Source: Lachancea kluyveri NRRL Y-12651 (lineage: Eukaryota > Ascomycota > Saccharomycetes > Saccharomycetales > Saccharomycetaceae). Taken from it: 64,000 nt of DNA. Location of the stretch: positions 930,001 to 994,000 of the forward strand of contig CM000688.1 of the NCBI GenBank assembly GCA_000149225.2, written 5' to 3'. How positions within the stretch are numbered: the stretch's first letter is position 1; each line of letters opens with the position of its first letter. Both the position numbers and the translations under genes were made by a program. Positions 21,778-32,141 of this stretch are shown piece after piece. The notes below the pieces were generated by a model. That model made no database searches, was not told the DNA's origin, and saw nothing but the letters and a program-made list of their open reading frames with translations.

Positions 21778-23462
21778 CTTTCGAGAGTCATGCTACCGAC
21801 GGCTGAACCCAGAGGTTTTTGTTTTTTTTCCCTTGATAAGGGTGGAAGGGATAGGGACAAGGAAGAGGTGGACCGATACAATCCGCTCAACCTGAAAATT
21901 AAGTTGCAGTTCGCAATTTACGTAGAATACCACCGAGAAAAGCTCTGGTATACTATGATCTTTTCTTAAGAGGACCGATAAGCCATTTGTGATAGAACTA
22001 TATTGGTAGACGGAACCAAAACTGGACAATCCAGTGTTGACTTTCCAGGTGAAGCATGGAAGAACTACACACAGTATGGGTCTGACGTTTGTTCGAGTAT
22101 ACGCCCTGATAAGCTCGGTACAAGGAACCCTACTCTTTCCCCATAATCTGGATTTTGTGACAAATATTATCCGACATTCGATATGCCAATTTGCCAAGTT
22201 TTTAACGTCGATCTTTTAGTCGCCGTTCCATTCTCTAACAACATGTGGTGATTGGGTTTACGTAGGAACGCCAACTCCTATCAGCGGCTTCCAAGCCCGA
22301 TCGTTAACAGCGATATGCGCCGGCGGGTTTTGCCTCGAGAGGAAATTGTTTTTTTTTTTTTTTTTTTGCGTAGAAAAAGGGAGGAATGCCCTACCACACC
22401 GCCGTTCTACTATGCGGTGTCTGGGGCTCTAAGCTGGAATGCACTCTCGACAAACAGAATTGGCCAATTTTCATCCCGCCAAAGGTAAACTGACGCGGAT
22501 GTTTTCCCGCAAGGGATAAGCGTGATCATGATGGCGACAGTCATTAACCTGACCATTACTTACTGAAACAAGGGAACCGTCCACTTTGTAAAAGTCACAT
22601 CTGTTGGTTGGGGATTTAGACCCTTGCAGGCTTAGAAAGGGTCTATAGTAAGTGCTGTGGCTATATGATTCCGGAACTCGAGTCTCCCCATACCGTCCTT
22701 TCCTCCCTCTCGCCAACCCGATCCGACTTTCCGGTCCAAAAGTATTGGTCACGTGTATGTGTATGTGCGAGTGAAACGGACTTATTTTAAAAATAAAAAT
22801 AAAAAAAAAAAGAAACACAACAAAAATGAACAAAATCACACTCACACTTGTTTGCTTTCTTCTTTCTGATTTTTAATCCTATCGAGGATATGGTTTTCGT
22901 TTTCTTGCATCCACCACGCAATGTTTGCCAAATTCGTAGCACTTCCGTCGTGTTTCGAGATCGCGATGCGTTCCGGACGCTGTTAAATCTCTGGACGACA
23001 TTTTTCTCAGGAATCCAGCTGCTTATCACACTGTGCTGATCGATAAGAGCATTGTCATCATTCGGCCAACTCGAGAACCACACCTTCAACAGCAAATCTC
23101 TATTAACTTAGTCAAGGGCTTGTTTGTGGTAAACTGTCTACAGCACTGTATATCGCTCTCTACATGGTCTCTGTTCCATTAAAAAACGTTGCTAATCGCT
23201 ACTTTCAAATCCTTGGCTTCCTTTCTTCTCCGGCCTGTTTCTGAATGTTGGGAAAGAGTCCATCCTCTTTGGCCAAGACTTCTTTTTTTTTTCCCAAGGG
23301 CGGAAAAAAAGATCAAGGCTTCGAGATCGCTAAAGCGGTCGGTTTAACCCATTTATACAAGTTGTTAAAACTGTAGAGATCTTTCGTCTCTGAAGCCGGT
23401 GAACTTGTACCATACATACCTCGTTCTTGGAACAGCACGTGTTCGATACAGACTATACAAAT
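21619..23462. other. Divergent promoter region, PUT4 and class V PLP enzyme
   Basis: This 1.84 kb gap holds the PUT4 GATA sites, a T30 run at 21748-21777 and a T19 run at 22349-22367. E-boxes lie at 22750-22755 and 23436-23441. Near the right-hand gene a CTTATC at 23022-23027 and a GATAAG at 23042-23047 lie 15 bases apart on opposite strands. I see no gene in it. Confidence 0.5.
21835..22520 (+). promoter_or_regulatory. Cluster of GATAAG sites upstream of PUT4
   Basis: Plus-strand GATAAG sites lie at 21835-21840, 21977-21982, 22108-22113 and 22515-22520, the nearest 217 bases from the PUT4 start. GATAAG is the binding core of Gln3/Gat1 and of the repressors Dal80/Gzf3. A CGG-N9-CCG sequence at 22285-22299 is one base short of the Put3 spacing (N10) and is only a weak candidate. 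Confidence 0.5.
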
Positions 23463-24785
23463 ATGACCGTCCCGTTCGGTTCAAGCTTTAGAAAGGAATA
23501 CTTTACCCTATTGGAACCAGATGTGGTTCCCGTAAATAATGGCTCATACGGTACTACTCCTACCTGTGTTATCGAAAAGCAAAAGAAGATATGCGAAGAA
23601 CAAGAACGTTATCCTGACCGGAACCAGTATTTTGACGTCTACGGAGCCTACAAAGAGGAAGTTAAATCTCTAGGTGATTATCTGGGGCTGGATTATCACA
23701 ACCTGGCTCTGGTCGCCAACGCCACCACTGGTGTCAATACCGTGCTAAGATCAATCCCATGGAATTTCTCTCAAGATAAAGTACTGTTTCACTCGACAAG
23801 CTACGGTGCCTGCAGTAACACCATCAAATTTTTGGGCACCTATTATGGCTTGCAGTACGACGTTATCGAGCTAAGCTATCCCCTGGAGGATACTGATCTT
23901 TTGGCCAAGTTCGAAGAAAAACTGTCTACGAATGAGTACAAGCTTTGTATGTTTGATATGATTACTTCCATGCCCGGCGTCAAGTTGCCATACGAAGAGT
24001 TGACAAAACTGTGTAAGAAATACAACACTTGGTCATTGTTGGACGGTGCGCATGCAGCTGGTCAACTAGACTTGACCTTCTTGGATCGACTGCAGCCAGA
24101 TTTCATGACCACCAATTTGCACAAATGGCTGTCTGCACCAAAATCTTGCGCCATGCTCTACGTTAATCCTAAACACCATGGTATGATTCAAAGTTTGCCC
24201 GTGTCATGGAATTTCGGGGCTGCGGCCTGTACACCCATTGAACATCCAGCAACTCCTGAGGAAAAAAAGCACAACGAAGACGTGTTACTGAACAAGTTTT
24301 ACTTTATAGGTACAGCTTCCTATGCACAGTACTTTAGCGTTTCGGATGCTATAGAGTTCCGTTCCAAAGTATGCGGCGGTGAAGATAATATTCGCAATTA
24401 CCAAATCGGTTTACAGGACAAAGCTATCGATTTGATTTTGAAAAAATTTGGCCCGAAATCGCTGCTACTCGAGAATTCTACAAACACTTTGAGGTCACCG
24501 GGATTGTTTAACGTTTCTATCCCATTGGATTCCAAATTCCAACCGGTACTAGACAAGATGGCTCTAGATTTCAACTACTTTAGGAGTGTGAAGCAAGCAT
24601 GTGATAAGAAAATGATTTTCGAAAACAAGGCATATGTTCCTTATCAGTACCACAATGGCAAACTTTGGGTCAGGTTCAGTGTTCAAATCTTTAATGAGCT
24701 CAACGACTACGAAATTGCAGCAGATAGTGTACAAAAAGTTGTTGACGAAGTCTTTGCCACGGAGCTCGAAAAGATACAATTTTAA
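23463..24785 (+). CDS. Class V PLP enzyme (isopenicillin-N epimerase/cysteine lyase-like)
   Basis: This is a 440-residue pyridoxal-phosphate enzyme of the class V aminotransferase (NifS-like) superfamily. The N-terminal block VPVNNGSYGTTP is typical of the isopenicillin-N epimerase-like branch. The cofactor aspartate region is LLDGAHAAGQLDL, and the Schiff-base lysine is in TTNLHKWLSAPK. Related fungal and plant proteins include L-cysteine desulfhydrases and the ergothioneine sulfoxide lyase Egt2, so a carbon-sulfur lyase is possible, but the substrate cannot be read from the sequence. No S. cerevisiae counterpart is known to me, and the gene sits as an insertion between PUT4 and CIN1. I chose the ATG at 23463, because the 12 codons upstream have no ATG. 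A decayed second copy follows. Confidence 0.85.
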   Translation: MTVPFGSSFRKEYFTLLEPDVVPVNNGSYGTTPTCVIEKQKKICEEQERYPDRNQYFDVYGAYKEEVKSLGDYLGLDYHNLALVANATTGVNTVLRSIPWNFSQDKVLFHSTSYGACSNTIKFLGTYYGLQYDVIELSYPLEDTDLLAKFEEKLSTNEYKLCMFDMITSMPGVKLPYEELTKLCKKYNTWSLLDGAHAAGQLDLTFLDRLQPDFMTTNLHKWLSAPKSCAMLYVNPKHHGMIQSLPVSWNFGAAACTPIEHPATPEEKKHNEDVLLNKFYFIGTASYAQYFSVSDAIEFRSKVCGGEDNIRNYQIGLQDKAIDLILKKFGPKSLLLENSTNTLRSPGLFNVSIPLDSKFQPVLDKMALDFNYFRSVKQACDKKMIFENKAYVPYQYHNGKLWVRFSVQIFNELNDYEIAADSVQKVVDEVFATELEKIQF

Positions 24786-24998
24786 AGTAATCTTTTTTTG
24801 TTTTTGTTTTTTTCTACTATATTGGCCTCGTATATCCCTTAATTCTAACTAAACGTTTGTCAAACTTTAAAAAATGTAAGATATTAAGTTTTTCCATATT
24901 TCCGAAACAAGATTTCATATGTGTGGAGTACGAGAATATGATACAGGTTGTCAGTAAACGTACAAAATATATCTAATCCATATGAAAGATAAACAAAA

Positions 24999-25605
24999 AT
25001 GCTCAGGTCATATGTTGGTGTTAACCACCACAACGGTGTACCCATCCCCGATGCTACTTTCGGCGCCAATGCCGTTTTGAGATCTGCTCCTTGGAATTTC
25101 TCAAGAGATGAACTTTTATTTTATTCTACTGGTTTCAGTTCTTGCACAAAAACAGGGGAATTTCCGATCGAATAATATGGGTTATAGTACGACGTTATTC
25201 AATCGTCATATCCCATGGAAGACACAGAGCTTTTAGCTTTGTTCGAAGAAAAATTATCAAGTAGTGCTTATGAAATGTGCGTTTTTGGCGTAATTGGCTC
25301 CATGCCAGCATTTGGGTTACTCTTTCAAGAATGTTCAATGTATCGTCCCCAGTCAGTATCGGGCACCGCTCATTTTTAACCAAAATAGAGTAGGATCTAG
25401 GACACTTTGCAGAATCTGTACAAACTTACACTGAAGAACTACTTTAAAACAAAAAAAAAACAAAAAAAACGCCTCGCTCCTTGTGGCTACCATAATGGTA
25501 TAATTTGAGTTAGATTCAGCGTACAAATATACAACCAAATTGGTGACTACAGGATTGCTGCAACCAACATTTCCAAAGTAATCACAAAACTAATTTCGAA
25601 GCCCA
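24999..25605 (+). pseudogene. Decayed tandem copy of the class V PLP enzyme
   Basis: Downstream of the intact gene three blocks translate to clear relatives of it. About 25000-25160 matches the part from DYLGLDYHN to the STSYGACSNT region (here with NAVLRSAPWNFSRDE). About 25186-25335 matches the VIELSYPLEDTDLLAKFEEK region (here SSYPMEDTELLALFEEK). About 25470-25605 matches the C-terminal YHNGKLWVRFSVQIFNELNDYEIAA region (here VRFSVQIYNQIGDYRIAA). The blocks keep gene order but lie in different frames and contain stop codons. Roughly 200 residues between the second and third blocks, including the PLP lysine, are lost and replaced by about 130 bases with an A-rich run. The N-terminal end is also missing. 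It is a pseudogene from an old tandem duplication. Confidence 0.88.
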
Positions 25606-26507
25606 GGTGACCTCTGTTGCTCTCTGAAACTTTTAAACTCTCAAATATTATCCAACTCTCGGCCCGAGAATTTTTGGTAAAATAAGGCGCAATTCAAGAT
25701 ATAATTTCGCGTAATGACACAATCAGTAGGTATCCGTCTCTTGTAAAAGATGTATCAGGTACGTCCTGGACCTGCGATATTTCACTAACCTATCTTTCTT
25801 AGACGATCTTTCCTCATCACTCTATATCGTTTTTCCTCACCATTGATACGAAATATTTAATACACAAGCACCTCGCATACGTAGAGAAGGTTATCTCTCC
25901 TGGTTTGTTCACATTATCCCAAGTTTTATATAGTGACAAGCCTTATTTGCTTAGCTGTGTTTGAGTTAATCCCATACCGTCCTACTCACACCTAGAAAAT
26001 CGAGATAGATTGAATATCTTTTTTTTTTTCTTTTTTTTTTCTGCATTACCCTTTGCTTTGACTGTTAAAAGCTAAAATCAGCTTTGGCGCAATTTCTCAC
26101 AGTATATAATAATGTTGACATTCCATTCGACTTTCTAGTCTTTCATATTCTTGCTTAAACTACGCTTTGCTGGGACACCTTGACCTTTATGGGATCTATT
26201 AAAAATAATAATAACACCTGAAAAAGCGAGTCAAAAAAACCTAGGTGCCAAAGCTAGAAACTATTCAGGATAAATTTAGCAAGCACAAATTAAATAGAGC
26301 AAGGCTGGCTTCGCGACAAATTTTTATCATCCTCCATGATATCAATAATCTCAATGAAGCTTAATTCGCCTTCAAAACGTCGCACATGTAAAACGTCAAT
26401 AGTGACATATATGTAACACAACAATTGCGAAGTAACTCAAAAGGCGATGACCCTCCAAGATTCAAACTAGATGTTTAGAAGATCAAGCAACTTTCCATCA
26501 TTCAGAA
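25606..26507. other. Gene-free region upstream of CIN1
   Basis: These 0.9 kb of AT-rich sequence have two T-rich runs at about 26019-26041. No coding frame, RNA gene or repeat is seen. The right part should hold the CIN1 promoter. Confidence 0.45.
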
Positions 26508-29500
26508 ATGGAGCAAAAAAGTATAGATGATTTGCTTTTGAGTATCGAAAATGGGCTCATAAATCTTTCTGAATCTCGTCCAATAATCGATGCCATCAAT
26601 CAATTTCAACCTGATCCTCTTATTTTGGACAAGTCCATGCCAAGATACATTGAGCTGCTTACAAAACAATTTTTCGTAAGTTCACAACAACAAATGTCTG
26701 ATATTGGAGACATATTTTATAACTTTTCCAAGGTCTGTACTGTAAAAAAGGTTATGAGACATCTGAGCACAGATATTTTCCTATTACCAATGTTGGTAAA
26801 ACTGTTAAAGGAAAACAATCAATCTACTTCGGATTGGCACACAGAGTATCTAGTATTGGCATGGATTAACATTATTATTATGTCTCCATTTAAGCTGGAT
26901 AACGACAGAGAACTATATGAATTGACACTGCCTTATAAAACCTCACAAGTACTTCATCCGATCGTATCAAGCTTGCAATCTGAACTCTTTATCAGAAATA
27001 AAGAACTTTTTTATGACAATATCAACGTCCATGGCTTAGATTTATTGACAGTAAATGCAACCTTGAAGCTTGTTGCCAGCAATCAGCACAAGCTCGACAA
27101 ATTCATAGATCCTCAACTTTTACAGCGAATTACAAAATACTGTTTGGAAGAGTTTCATCACTCTAATGAATTGGAAGGTTTGCTAATACTAAAAATTTTA
27201 CCTAAACTTTGCAATTTGCACATATTAGAAGAAAATTGGGGGTCTGTTGAGGATATAATCTCATGGATATTGAACAACCTGGACTCCCCTTTTACTGAAC
27301 TTCGTTTCAAATTGGCTCGCAACTTTGGAAAAATTGTGACATTAATTAAGAAATACGCAGATGACATGGCACAGGAACTCGTTGAACTGTGTATCTGTGA
27401 CGTTGTCAGTTTACTGAAAGATAAAGCCCGCGAAACCATTGATAGCGACACTTTGCATAGTTACTTGTTGATTATTGCTGAATTCTCAAGATTTAAGCTG
27501 ATTCCCGACAACTTGCTAAAGAATCTAGTAAAAGATATTATTCCTCACACGATCAAATTTCAGCAGTTAAGAATTGCTCATATCCAGGGGCATTTAGTTA
27601 GGGATGCCACGAATTTCATATGCTGGTCGTTGGCAAGAAATTACGAATCATCAGATGACATTACAAGAAAAATATTCGTGAACTTGTTAATGTGTTCAAT
27701 GTTTGATCATGATTTAGTGATCAGGAGATCAGCAAATGCAGCTTTACAGGAAGTTTTAGGGAGAGGTGCCCAATACTTTTTAGACAATGATACAACTATG
27801 AAAATTATTGAATTACCGGTTGGAAATTTAACAGCTTCGTACTTAGAAAACACCATCAGACTTTGTGAAGTGTTCAGTGGATCTCATCCTGCATATACTG
27901 AATTCATGATTGAATGGTTGTTAGACTACAATGTTGCACAAAACTATGACTTGCATATTGTCAAACTTACCTGTCAAACGTTAAGAAAATTATTCTTTGA
28001 TAATAAAAAGAGTTCCCAGTACATGAAAATTGACGAAATAGATAAAAGGCTTTTTACAATAATGGAAAGCCTAGGAAAGAACATGACAGAATCACAAGAC
28101 ATAATTGCCTGTTGTAGATTCTCGTATATGACTGCCGAATTGGGCCTCGATAACATAGGAGAGGTAAATGAAAAAATACCTTTTCTTGCAGAAAAAGCTT
28201 TTAAAAGAATCACTGAAACAAAGTTTGGCAGGGCTACCAGCCCTACAGAATCCTTCAAAATTATGAGCTTTCTAAAGTACTTAAATGCCAGGCTAGTGAG
28301 TAATGACTCTCATCTCGCATTTGAACTCAATAGTTCTGTCGTAAACAAAATTTTCCAAGCAGTCAGATACTTTAGTGACTCGGATAAAAACTATAGCGAA
28401 GTTAAGAATTTGTTTATTCCGATTGTTTCTACTATCTCTTCGTTGGACACAATATCTATACAGCCCGCTGATTACGAGCTGTTTTGGACCACCTATTACA
28501 GATTTATCAAATTCAACAATCACTTGTGCTGTTCTGCCTTACCATGTATCAATCCGATACAATTCACAGATCTATTTCATGAATTGATGCCCCTCCTTAG
28601 TTGTGCATCAAAGTCTCAGTTATTGAATTCTCTATCCGAGAGGTTAAATGGCGTTGTTTCTGTTGATATATCTCTTCGAAATCGGTTAGTTTATAGCATT
28701 GTTGAGTTATTAGATGATTACACGATTAGTGAACAAGGTGATATTGGTAGATTGGTAAGAACGAGCGCAATACTTTTAATTAAACGGCATAGAACTATCT
28801 TCATTAATGATGATGAGAACCTGAAAACTAAGGTATGTTTGAAACTACTACGTTTATCTGGCGAGCCACTAGATACATTGCGGAGATATAGTTTTTCTAT
28901 TCTCTGTGAGACATTTGGTCTAAAATTTGAAGAAAACAGGGAAATAAATCCACAGATACTTGAATTCTATCACACGTATTTTCCGAAGAGCCGCGAATTT
29001 TGGGAAGGTTACTTGATGTCTGCAGGCGCTATTCATTCTACCGATAAACAAATTACTTCAGCTGTAAACTCTTTTCTTCTTTACTATAACCAATTGACCA
29101 ATGAGGAAAAACTAGATTTATGCAATGAGTTAGTTAGAATAATTCCTACTGCAAAGGTGATTCAAACAATGGGCCGTTCCACAATCTCGAAAAATTCCCT
29201 TGGTTGTCCTCAAAGAGACATCATTAAAACGACACTAACATTACTAACTTTTTGGCAGCGGATTTTAGAGTCAAATATCCAAATTGACAACAAGTTCAAT
29301 TTCCAGGGGGTATACGCAAAGTTTTACAACCTCCACCTCTTGAATTGCAGTCCTAGACTAAAGACTGCAGTTGTACGACTGTTTCCATTGCTAGCTATCA
29401 ACTATACTACTACGAATGGTAATGGGGATAAAGGATTTGTGAATAACATTATCAGACGACTTTGGAAATTAGCCAACTCTCCAACGAGCAAGAAAGAGTT

Positions 29501-29645
29501 TACCCAGCTACACCGTACTTCCTTGGAGGGTTTGGTACAAGTTTTTCTAGAGTTCCGCCAAGAACAGAAAGTAGCACTGTTAAGGGAGCGTAGCCTAAAC
29601 AAGGACACTTTGAAAACAGTTAAAGAAACGGACCTGCTTATTTAA
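26508..29645 (+). CDS. CIN1: Tubulin folding cofactor D
   Basis: Cin1 is tubulin-specific chaperone D, which acts with Pac2, Cin2 and Cin4 to fold and recycle beta-tubulin; mutants are benomyl-sensitive. The 1045-residue protein (1014 in S. cerevisiae) is an all-helical repeat protein of HEAT/ARM type without catalytic motifs, as expected for the family. The ATG at 26508 starts MEQKSIDDLLLSIENG. The identification rests on length, helical character and position between PUT4 and MNE1, as on chromosome XV. The stop codon TAA at 29643-29645 lies inside the 3' end of the convergent MNE1 frame, an 8-base overlap. Confidence 0.88.
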   Translation: MEQKSIDDLLLSIENGLINLSESRPIIDAINQFQPDPLILDKSMPRYIELLTKQFFVSSQQQMSDIGDIFYNFSKVCTVKKVMRHLSTDIFLLPMLVKLLKENNQSTSDWHTEYLVLAWINIIIMSPFKLDNDRELYELTLPYKTSQVLHPIVSSLQSELFIRNKELFYDNINVHGLDLLTVNATLKLVASNQHKLDKFIDPQLLQRITKYCLEEFHHSNELEGLLILKILPKLCNLHILEENWGSVEDIISWILNNLDSPFTELRFKLARNFGKIVTLIKKYADDMAQELVELCICDVVSLLKDKARETIDSDTLHSYLLIIAEFSRFKLIPDNLLKNLVKDIIPHTIKFQQLRIAHIQGHLVRDATNFICWSLARNYESSDDITRKIFVNLLMCSMFDHDLVIRRSANAALQEVLGRGAQYFLDNDTTMKIIELPVGNLTASYLENTIRLCEVFSGSHPAYTEFMIEWLLDYNVAQNYDLHIVKLTCQTLRKLFFDNKKSSQYMKIDEIDKRLFTIMESLGKNMTESQDIIACCRFSYMTAELGLDNIGEVNEKIPFLAEKAFKRITETKFGRATSPTESFKIMSFLKYLNARLVSNDSHLAFELNSSVVNKIFQAVRYFSDSDKNYSEVKNLFIPIVSTISSLDTISIQPADYELFWTTYYRFIKFNNHLCCSALPCINPIQFTDLFHELMPLLSCASKSQLLNSLSERLNGVVSVDISLRNRLVYSIVELLDDYTISEQGDIGRLVRTSAILLIKRHRTIFINDDENLKTKVCLKLLRLSGEPLDTLRRYSFSILCETFGLKFEENREINPQILEFYHTYFPKSREFWEGYLMSAGAIHSTDKQITSAVNSFLLYYNQLTNEEKLDLCNELVRIIPTAKVIQTMGRSTISKNSLGCPQRDIIKTTLTLLTFWQRILESNIQIDNKFNFQGVYAKFYNLHLLNCSPRLKTAVVRLFPLLAINYTTTNGNGDKGFVNNIIRRLWKLANSPTSKKEFTQLHRTSLEGLVQVFLEFRQEQKVALLRERSLNKDTLKTVKETDLLI

Positions 29646-31596
29646 TCTCCAGACGTTCCTTGATGCAGTTCAAAATCTTTTTCAGTCTTTTCGCGTTTTC
29701 TAAATCTGTCAGCATCCAATATTTACCCAACGATAAATATTCGTTGTTGTTCTTCCCGTATTTTTTTTCCAGCTCTATTAAATTCTCTAGGTCCAGTTTT
29801 TCGATAAAAAGATGGCCAAACATCGAGCGAAGGGTATCAAAATCTATTTGGCAAGACTCACCTTTCTTGATATAGCTTTGTATGTACCAAGATCTGACGT
29901 TTTTCAACAAAGAATCCATTTGTGAATCGCCCAGGGAGTGTACAACAACCCGACTGAGCATGCTTTCTATAGCATTTGGTAAACTCCACTGGTGCACTCC
30001 CTGTAAGTCTTTTGTTAGCAACTCATGGCCCATGTTTAGCAAATAATGGAACAAGTAGTAGTAAACCAAGTGGTGATCATTCCCATACAAGCAAGATCTC
30101 ATCAAGCTGTAATAATCTCTTACAGTAAATTTGAATGTATTAACGTTATTGCATTTCTGGTAGTCCTTTCTCAAAAAATTAAAAAGAACACTGCCTGAAA
30201 GCTTAGATGCCGAACTCCTGCCAACAGAGTAAAGCAGTATATGAAAATCAGAGTTATCTTCCCTGGACATGATCCTACCAGTATTGATAAAGTCTTTGGT
30301 TTTATCCAGTTCAACCACTAAATGGTACCAAAGTAGTGAGACAAACCCTAAGTACCGGTTTGAAGCACTAGATCGAAGGACACAATCAATGTAAAAAGCA
30401 TTGAGAGAGTCTGATGCCTCTTTAGATGGTTCCGTATCTTTGATAAATGTTTTCCAATCGTCTAATGTAGTATATTTTTTAGGGAGTTTATCTTGTAAAA
30501 AATCCACATCCAACAACTCTTTGAAAAAATCCAGATTCGATTCCTCGAAAAGATCGACATACCCTTTGAAATCTAAGTCTTTTTGGAAAGTTTTCCACGC
30601 AATTTTTAATGTTTCGTCATTCGGATGTAATTGATATAAGGTTAAATGAACTTTGAATAGTGCAAATTTCTCACTAAGGTCTCTGATCTTCACGAAATCG
30701 CGAGAACTCAACGTGTAATGAAACTTATTACGCAGTGTATGCAAAATAAGACAAGTAACTTCTTCAAGCTCCAAAGAAATACATTTATGAGTTATTTCCA
30801 AAAGCAGAGGAACTAAAATGTTACTGTTCTCAGCCAATTCCAGTGACTCGGATAGTATATTTTCATTTAGATATTGTAGCATTTTTGGTGTTTGATTGGT
30901 TTGAAAGTAAAAGGATAGTATTGCATAATGTTGTAAAGTCTTTTGGCATGCTTTAGAAATCCCTTTAGGGTTTTGAAAAATTTTTTTTAGTGTCGCCTGT
31001 AGATAGAATACCGATTCTGACTTGATAATTACAGTGAGGCAGTTTTGAAAAAACAGAGAGCTTTTAGTTCGAAATACTTGATCCTTTGTTGCAAAGCCCG
31101 TGTTGTATTCATCTAGTAGCTTTAGAGTAAACTTTGCTAATATAACTGTATCGTAATAAGAACTGGGCTGCTTGGAAAGTTTGCTCAGCATTTTGGACAG
31201 TTCGTGGTAAAATTCAACAGGTGTACTGTTGGGTAGTTTTAAGGGCTTTCCCGAATGAGAGACCCATTGGATATCCACCGAGTTAATTTTGTTCAGTAAG
31301 ATAAAATAAGAGCGATAATCCTCCACACTTCTGAGTTTCTGTAATGTTTTAATAATAATATTCAGCGACAAAACATCCTTCCTTTTATCTTTATTCAACT
31401 TGTTGCTATAGACCAAAGCATTTTTTAACCACGAATCAGTATACGTCTCAAATTTTGAGTTTAACGTTGAGAGGCTAGCAGCCTCAACATCTTCAGCCAG
31501 CCTCTTACCGCCGATTACTTCTGCTGTCATCTTACACAGGGAATCTTTTGAAGCTCTAACGGAAGAGAACCTTCTAAAAGACCTCAATATGTACAT
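29638..31596 (-). CDS. MNE1: Mitochondrial protein Mne1 (COX1 intron splicing)
   Basis: In S. cerevisiae Mne1 is a mitochondrial matrix protein needed for splicing of the COX1 group I intron aI5beta. The 652-residue product (663 in S. cerevisiae) starts MYILRSFRRFSSVRAS, a basic, Ser-rich presequence typical of mitochondrial import. The rest is helical with no recognised catalytic motif. The ATG at 31594-31596 is the first in frame. The gene converges with CIN1 and overlaps its stop, and is followed by MEK1 as on chromosome XV. The identification rests mainly on synteny, length and the presequence. Confidence 0.85.
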   Translation of the reverse strand: MYILRSFRRFSSVRASKDSLCKMTAEVIGGKRLAEDVEAASLSTLNSKFETYTDSWLKNALVYSNKLNKDKRKDVLSLNIIIKTLQKLRSVEDYRSYFILLNKINSVDIQWVSHSGKPLKLPNSTPVEFYHELSKMLSKLSKQPSSYYDTVILAKFTLKLLDEYNTGFATKDQVFRTKSSLFFQNCLTVIIKSESVFYLQATLKKIFQNPKGISKACQKTLQHYAILSFYFQTNQTPKMLQYLNENILSESLELAENSNILVPLLLEITHKCISLELEEVTCLILHTLRNKFHYTLSSRDFVKIRDLSEKFALFKVHLTLYQLHPNDETLKIAWKTFQKDLDFKGYVDLFEESNLDFFKELLDVDFLQDKLPKKYTTLDDWKTFIKDTEPSKEASDSLNAFYIDCVLRSSASNRYLGFVSLLWYHLVVELDKTKDFINTGRIMSREDNSDFHILLYSVGRSSASKLSGSVLFNFLRKDYQKCNNVNTFKFTVRDYYSLMRSCLYGNDHHLVYYYLFHYLLNMGHELLTKDLQGVHQWSLPNAIESMLSRVVVHSLGDSQMDSLLKNVRSWYIQSYIKKGESCQIDFDTLRSMFGHLFIEKLDLENLIELEKKYGKNNNEYLSLGKYWMLTDLENAKRLKKILNCIKERLEIK

Positions 31597-32141
31597 CTGA
31601 TAGGAAGCTTACAGTTAAGAGTTATGGCGATGCCAGTGGTAAATACTATGGATCAAACGTCAATGAAAATCGTAATTATATTTTTAAGAAGTGAAAAATC
31701 TATACCATATGCTCACGTGATGTAAAAAATCTTTTAAGTAGCAATTGAAATAAAGTAAGACGTCCTGGTATGGATCCAGATTCTTACAGGAATCGAAATT
31801 CCCTAAGTTCCAAATGAGGGATGAAAGATAATTAGTGGACATTTTTTTCTTGTATATCAAGGGAATTGTTCTTTTCGTGCTTTCTTTTAGATTTTATGTA
31901 TTAAATTAGAGCCCTTGACTCGGACGCTGCCCCTCTGGCTCAATTAAATCTTCAGTTAATTATTCAGCCAACTTTTGAATAAACCAAACATCAGTTAAAT
32001 TAAAAGCTAATATTAATTAAGGCAAAGGAGAGGAAGATTCGTGATGTAAAGGTAATTATTCCTGCCTGAGAAAGCAAAAAAGTCATCGACTGCATACGTA
32101 GAAGACTACTGGAAATGGACTCATATTTGATGCAAGAGCTT
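31597..32141. other. MNE1 promoter / MEK1 3' region
   Basis: These 545 bases contain a CACGTG box at 31714-31719, about 120 bases upstream of the MNE1 ATG. The part next to MEK1 should carry its terminator. No gene is seen. Confidence 0.5.

Noticed and set aside
22285-22299. Put3 site in the PUT4 promoter
   Set aside because: The spacing is CGG-N9-CCG instead of N10. Too weak to call.
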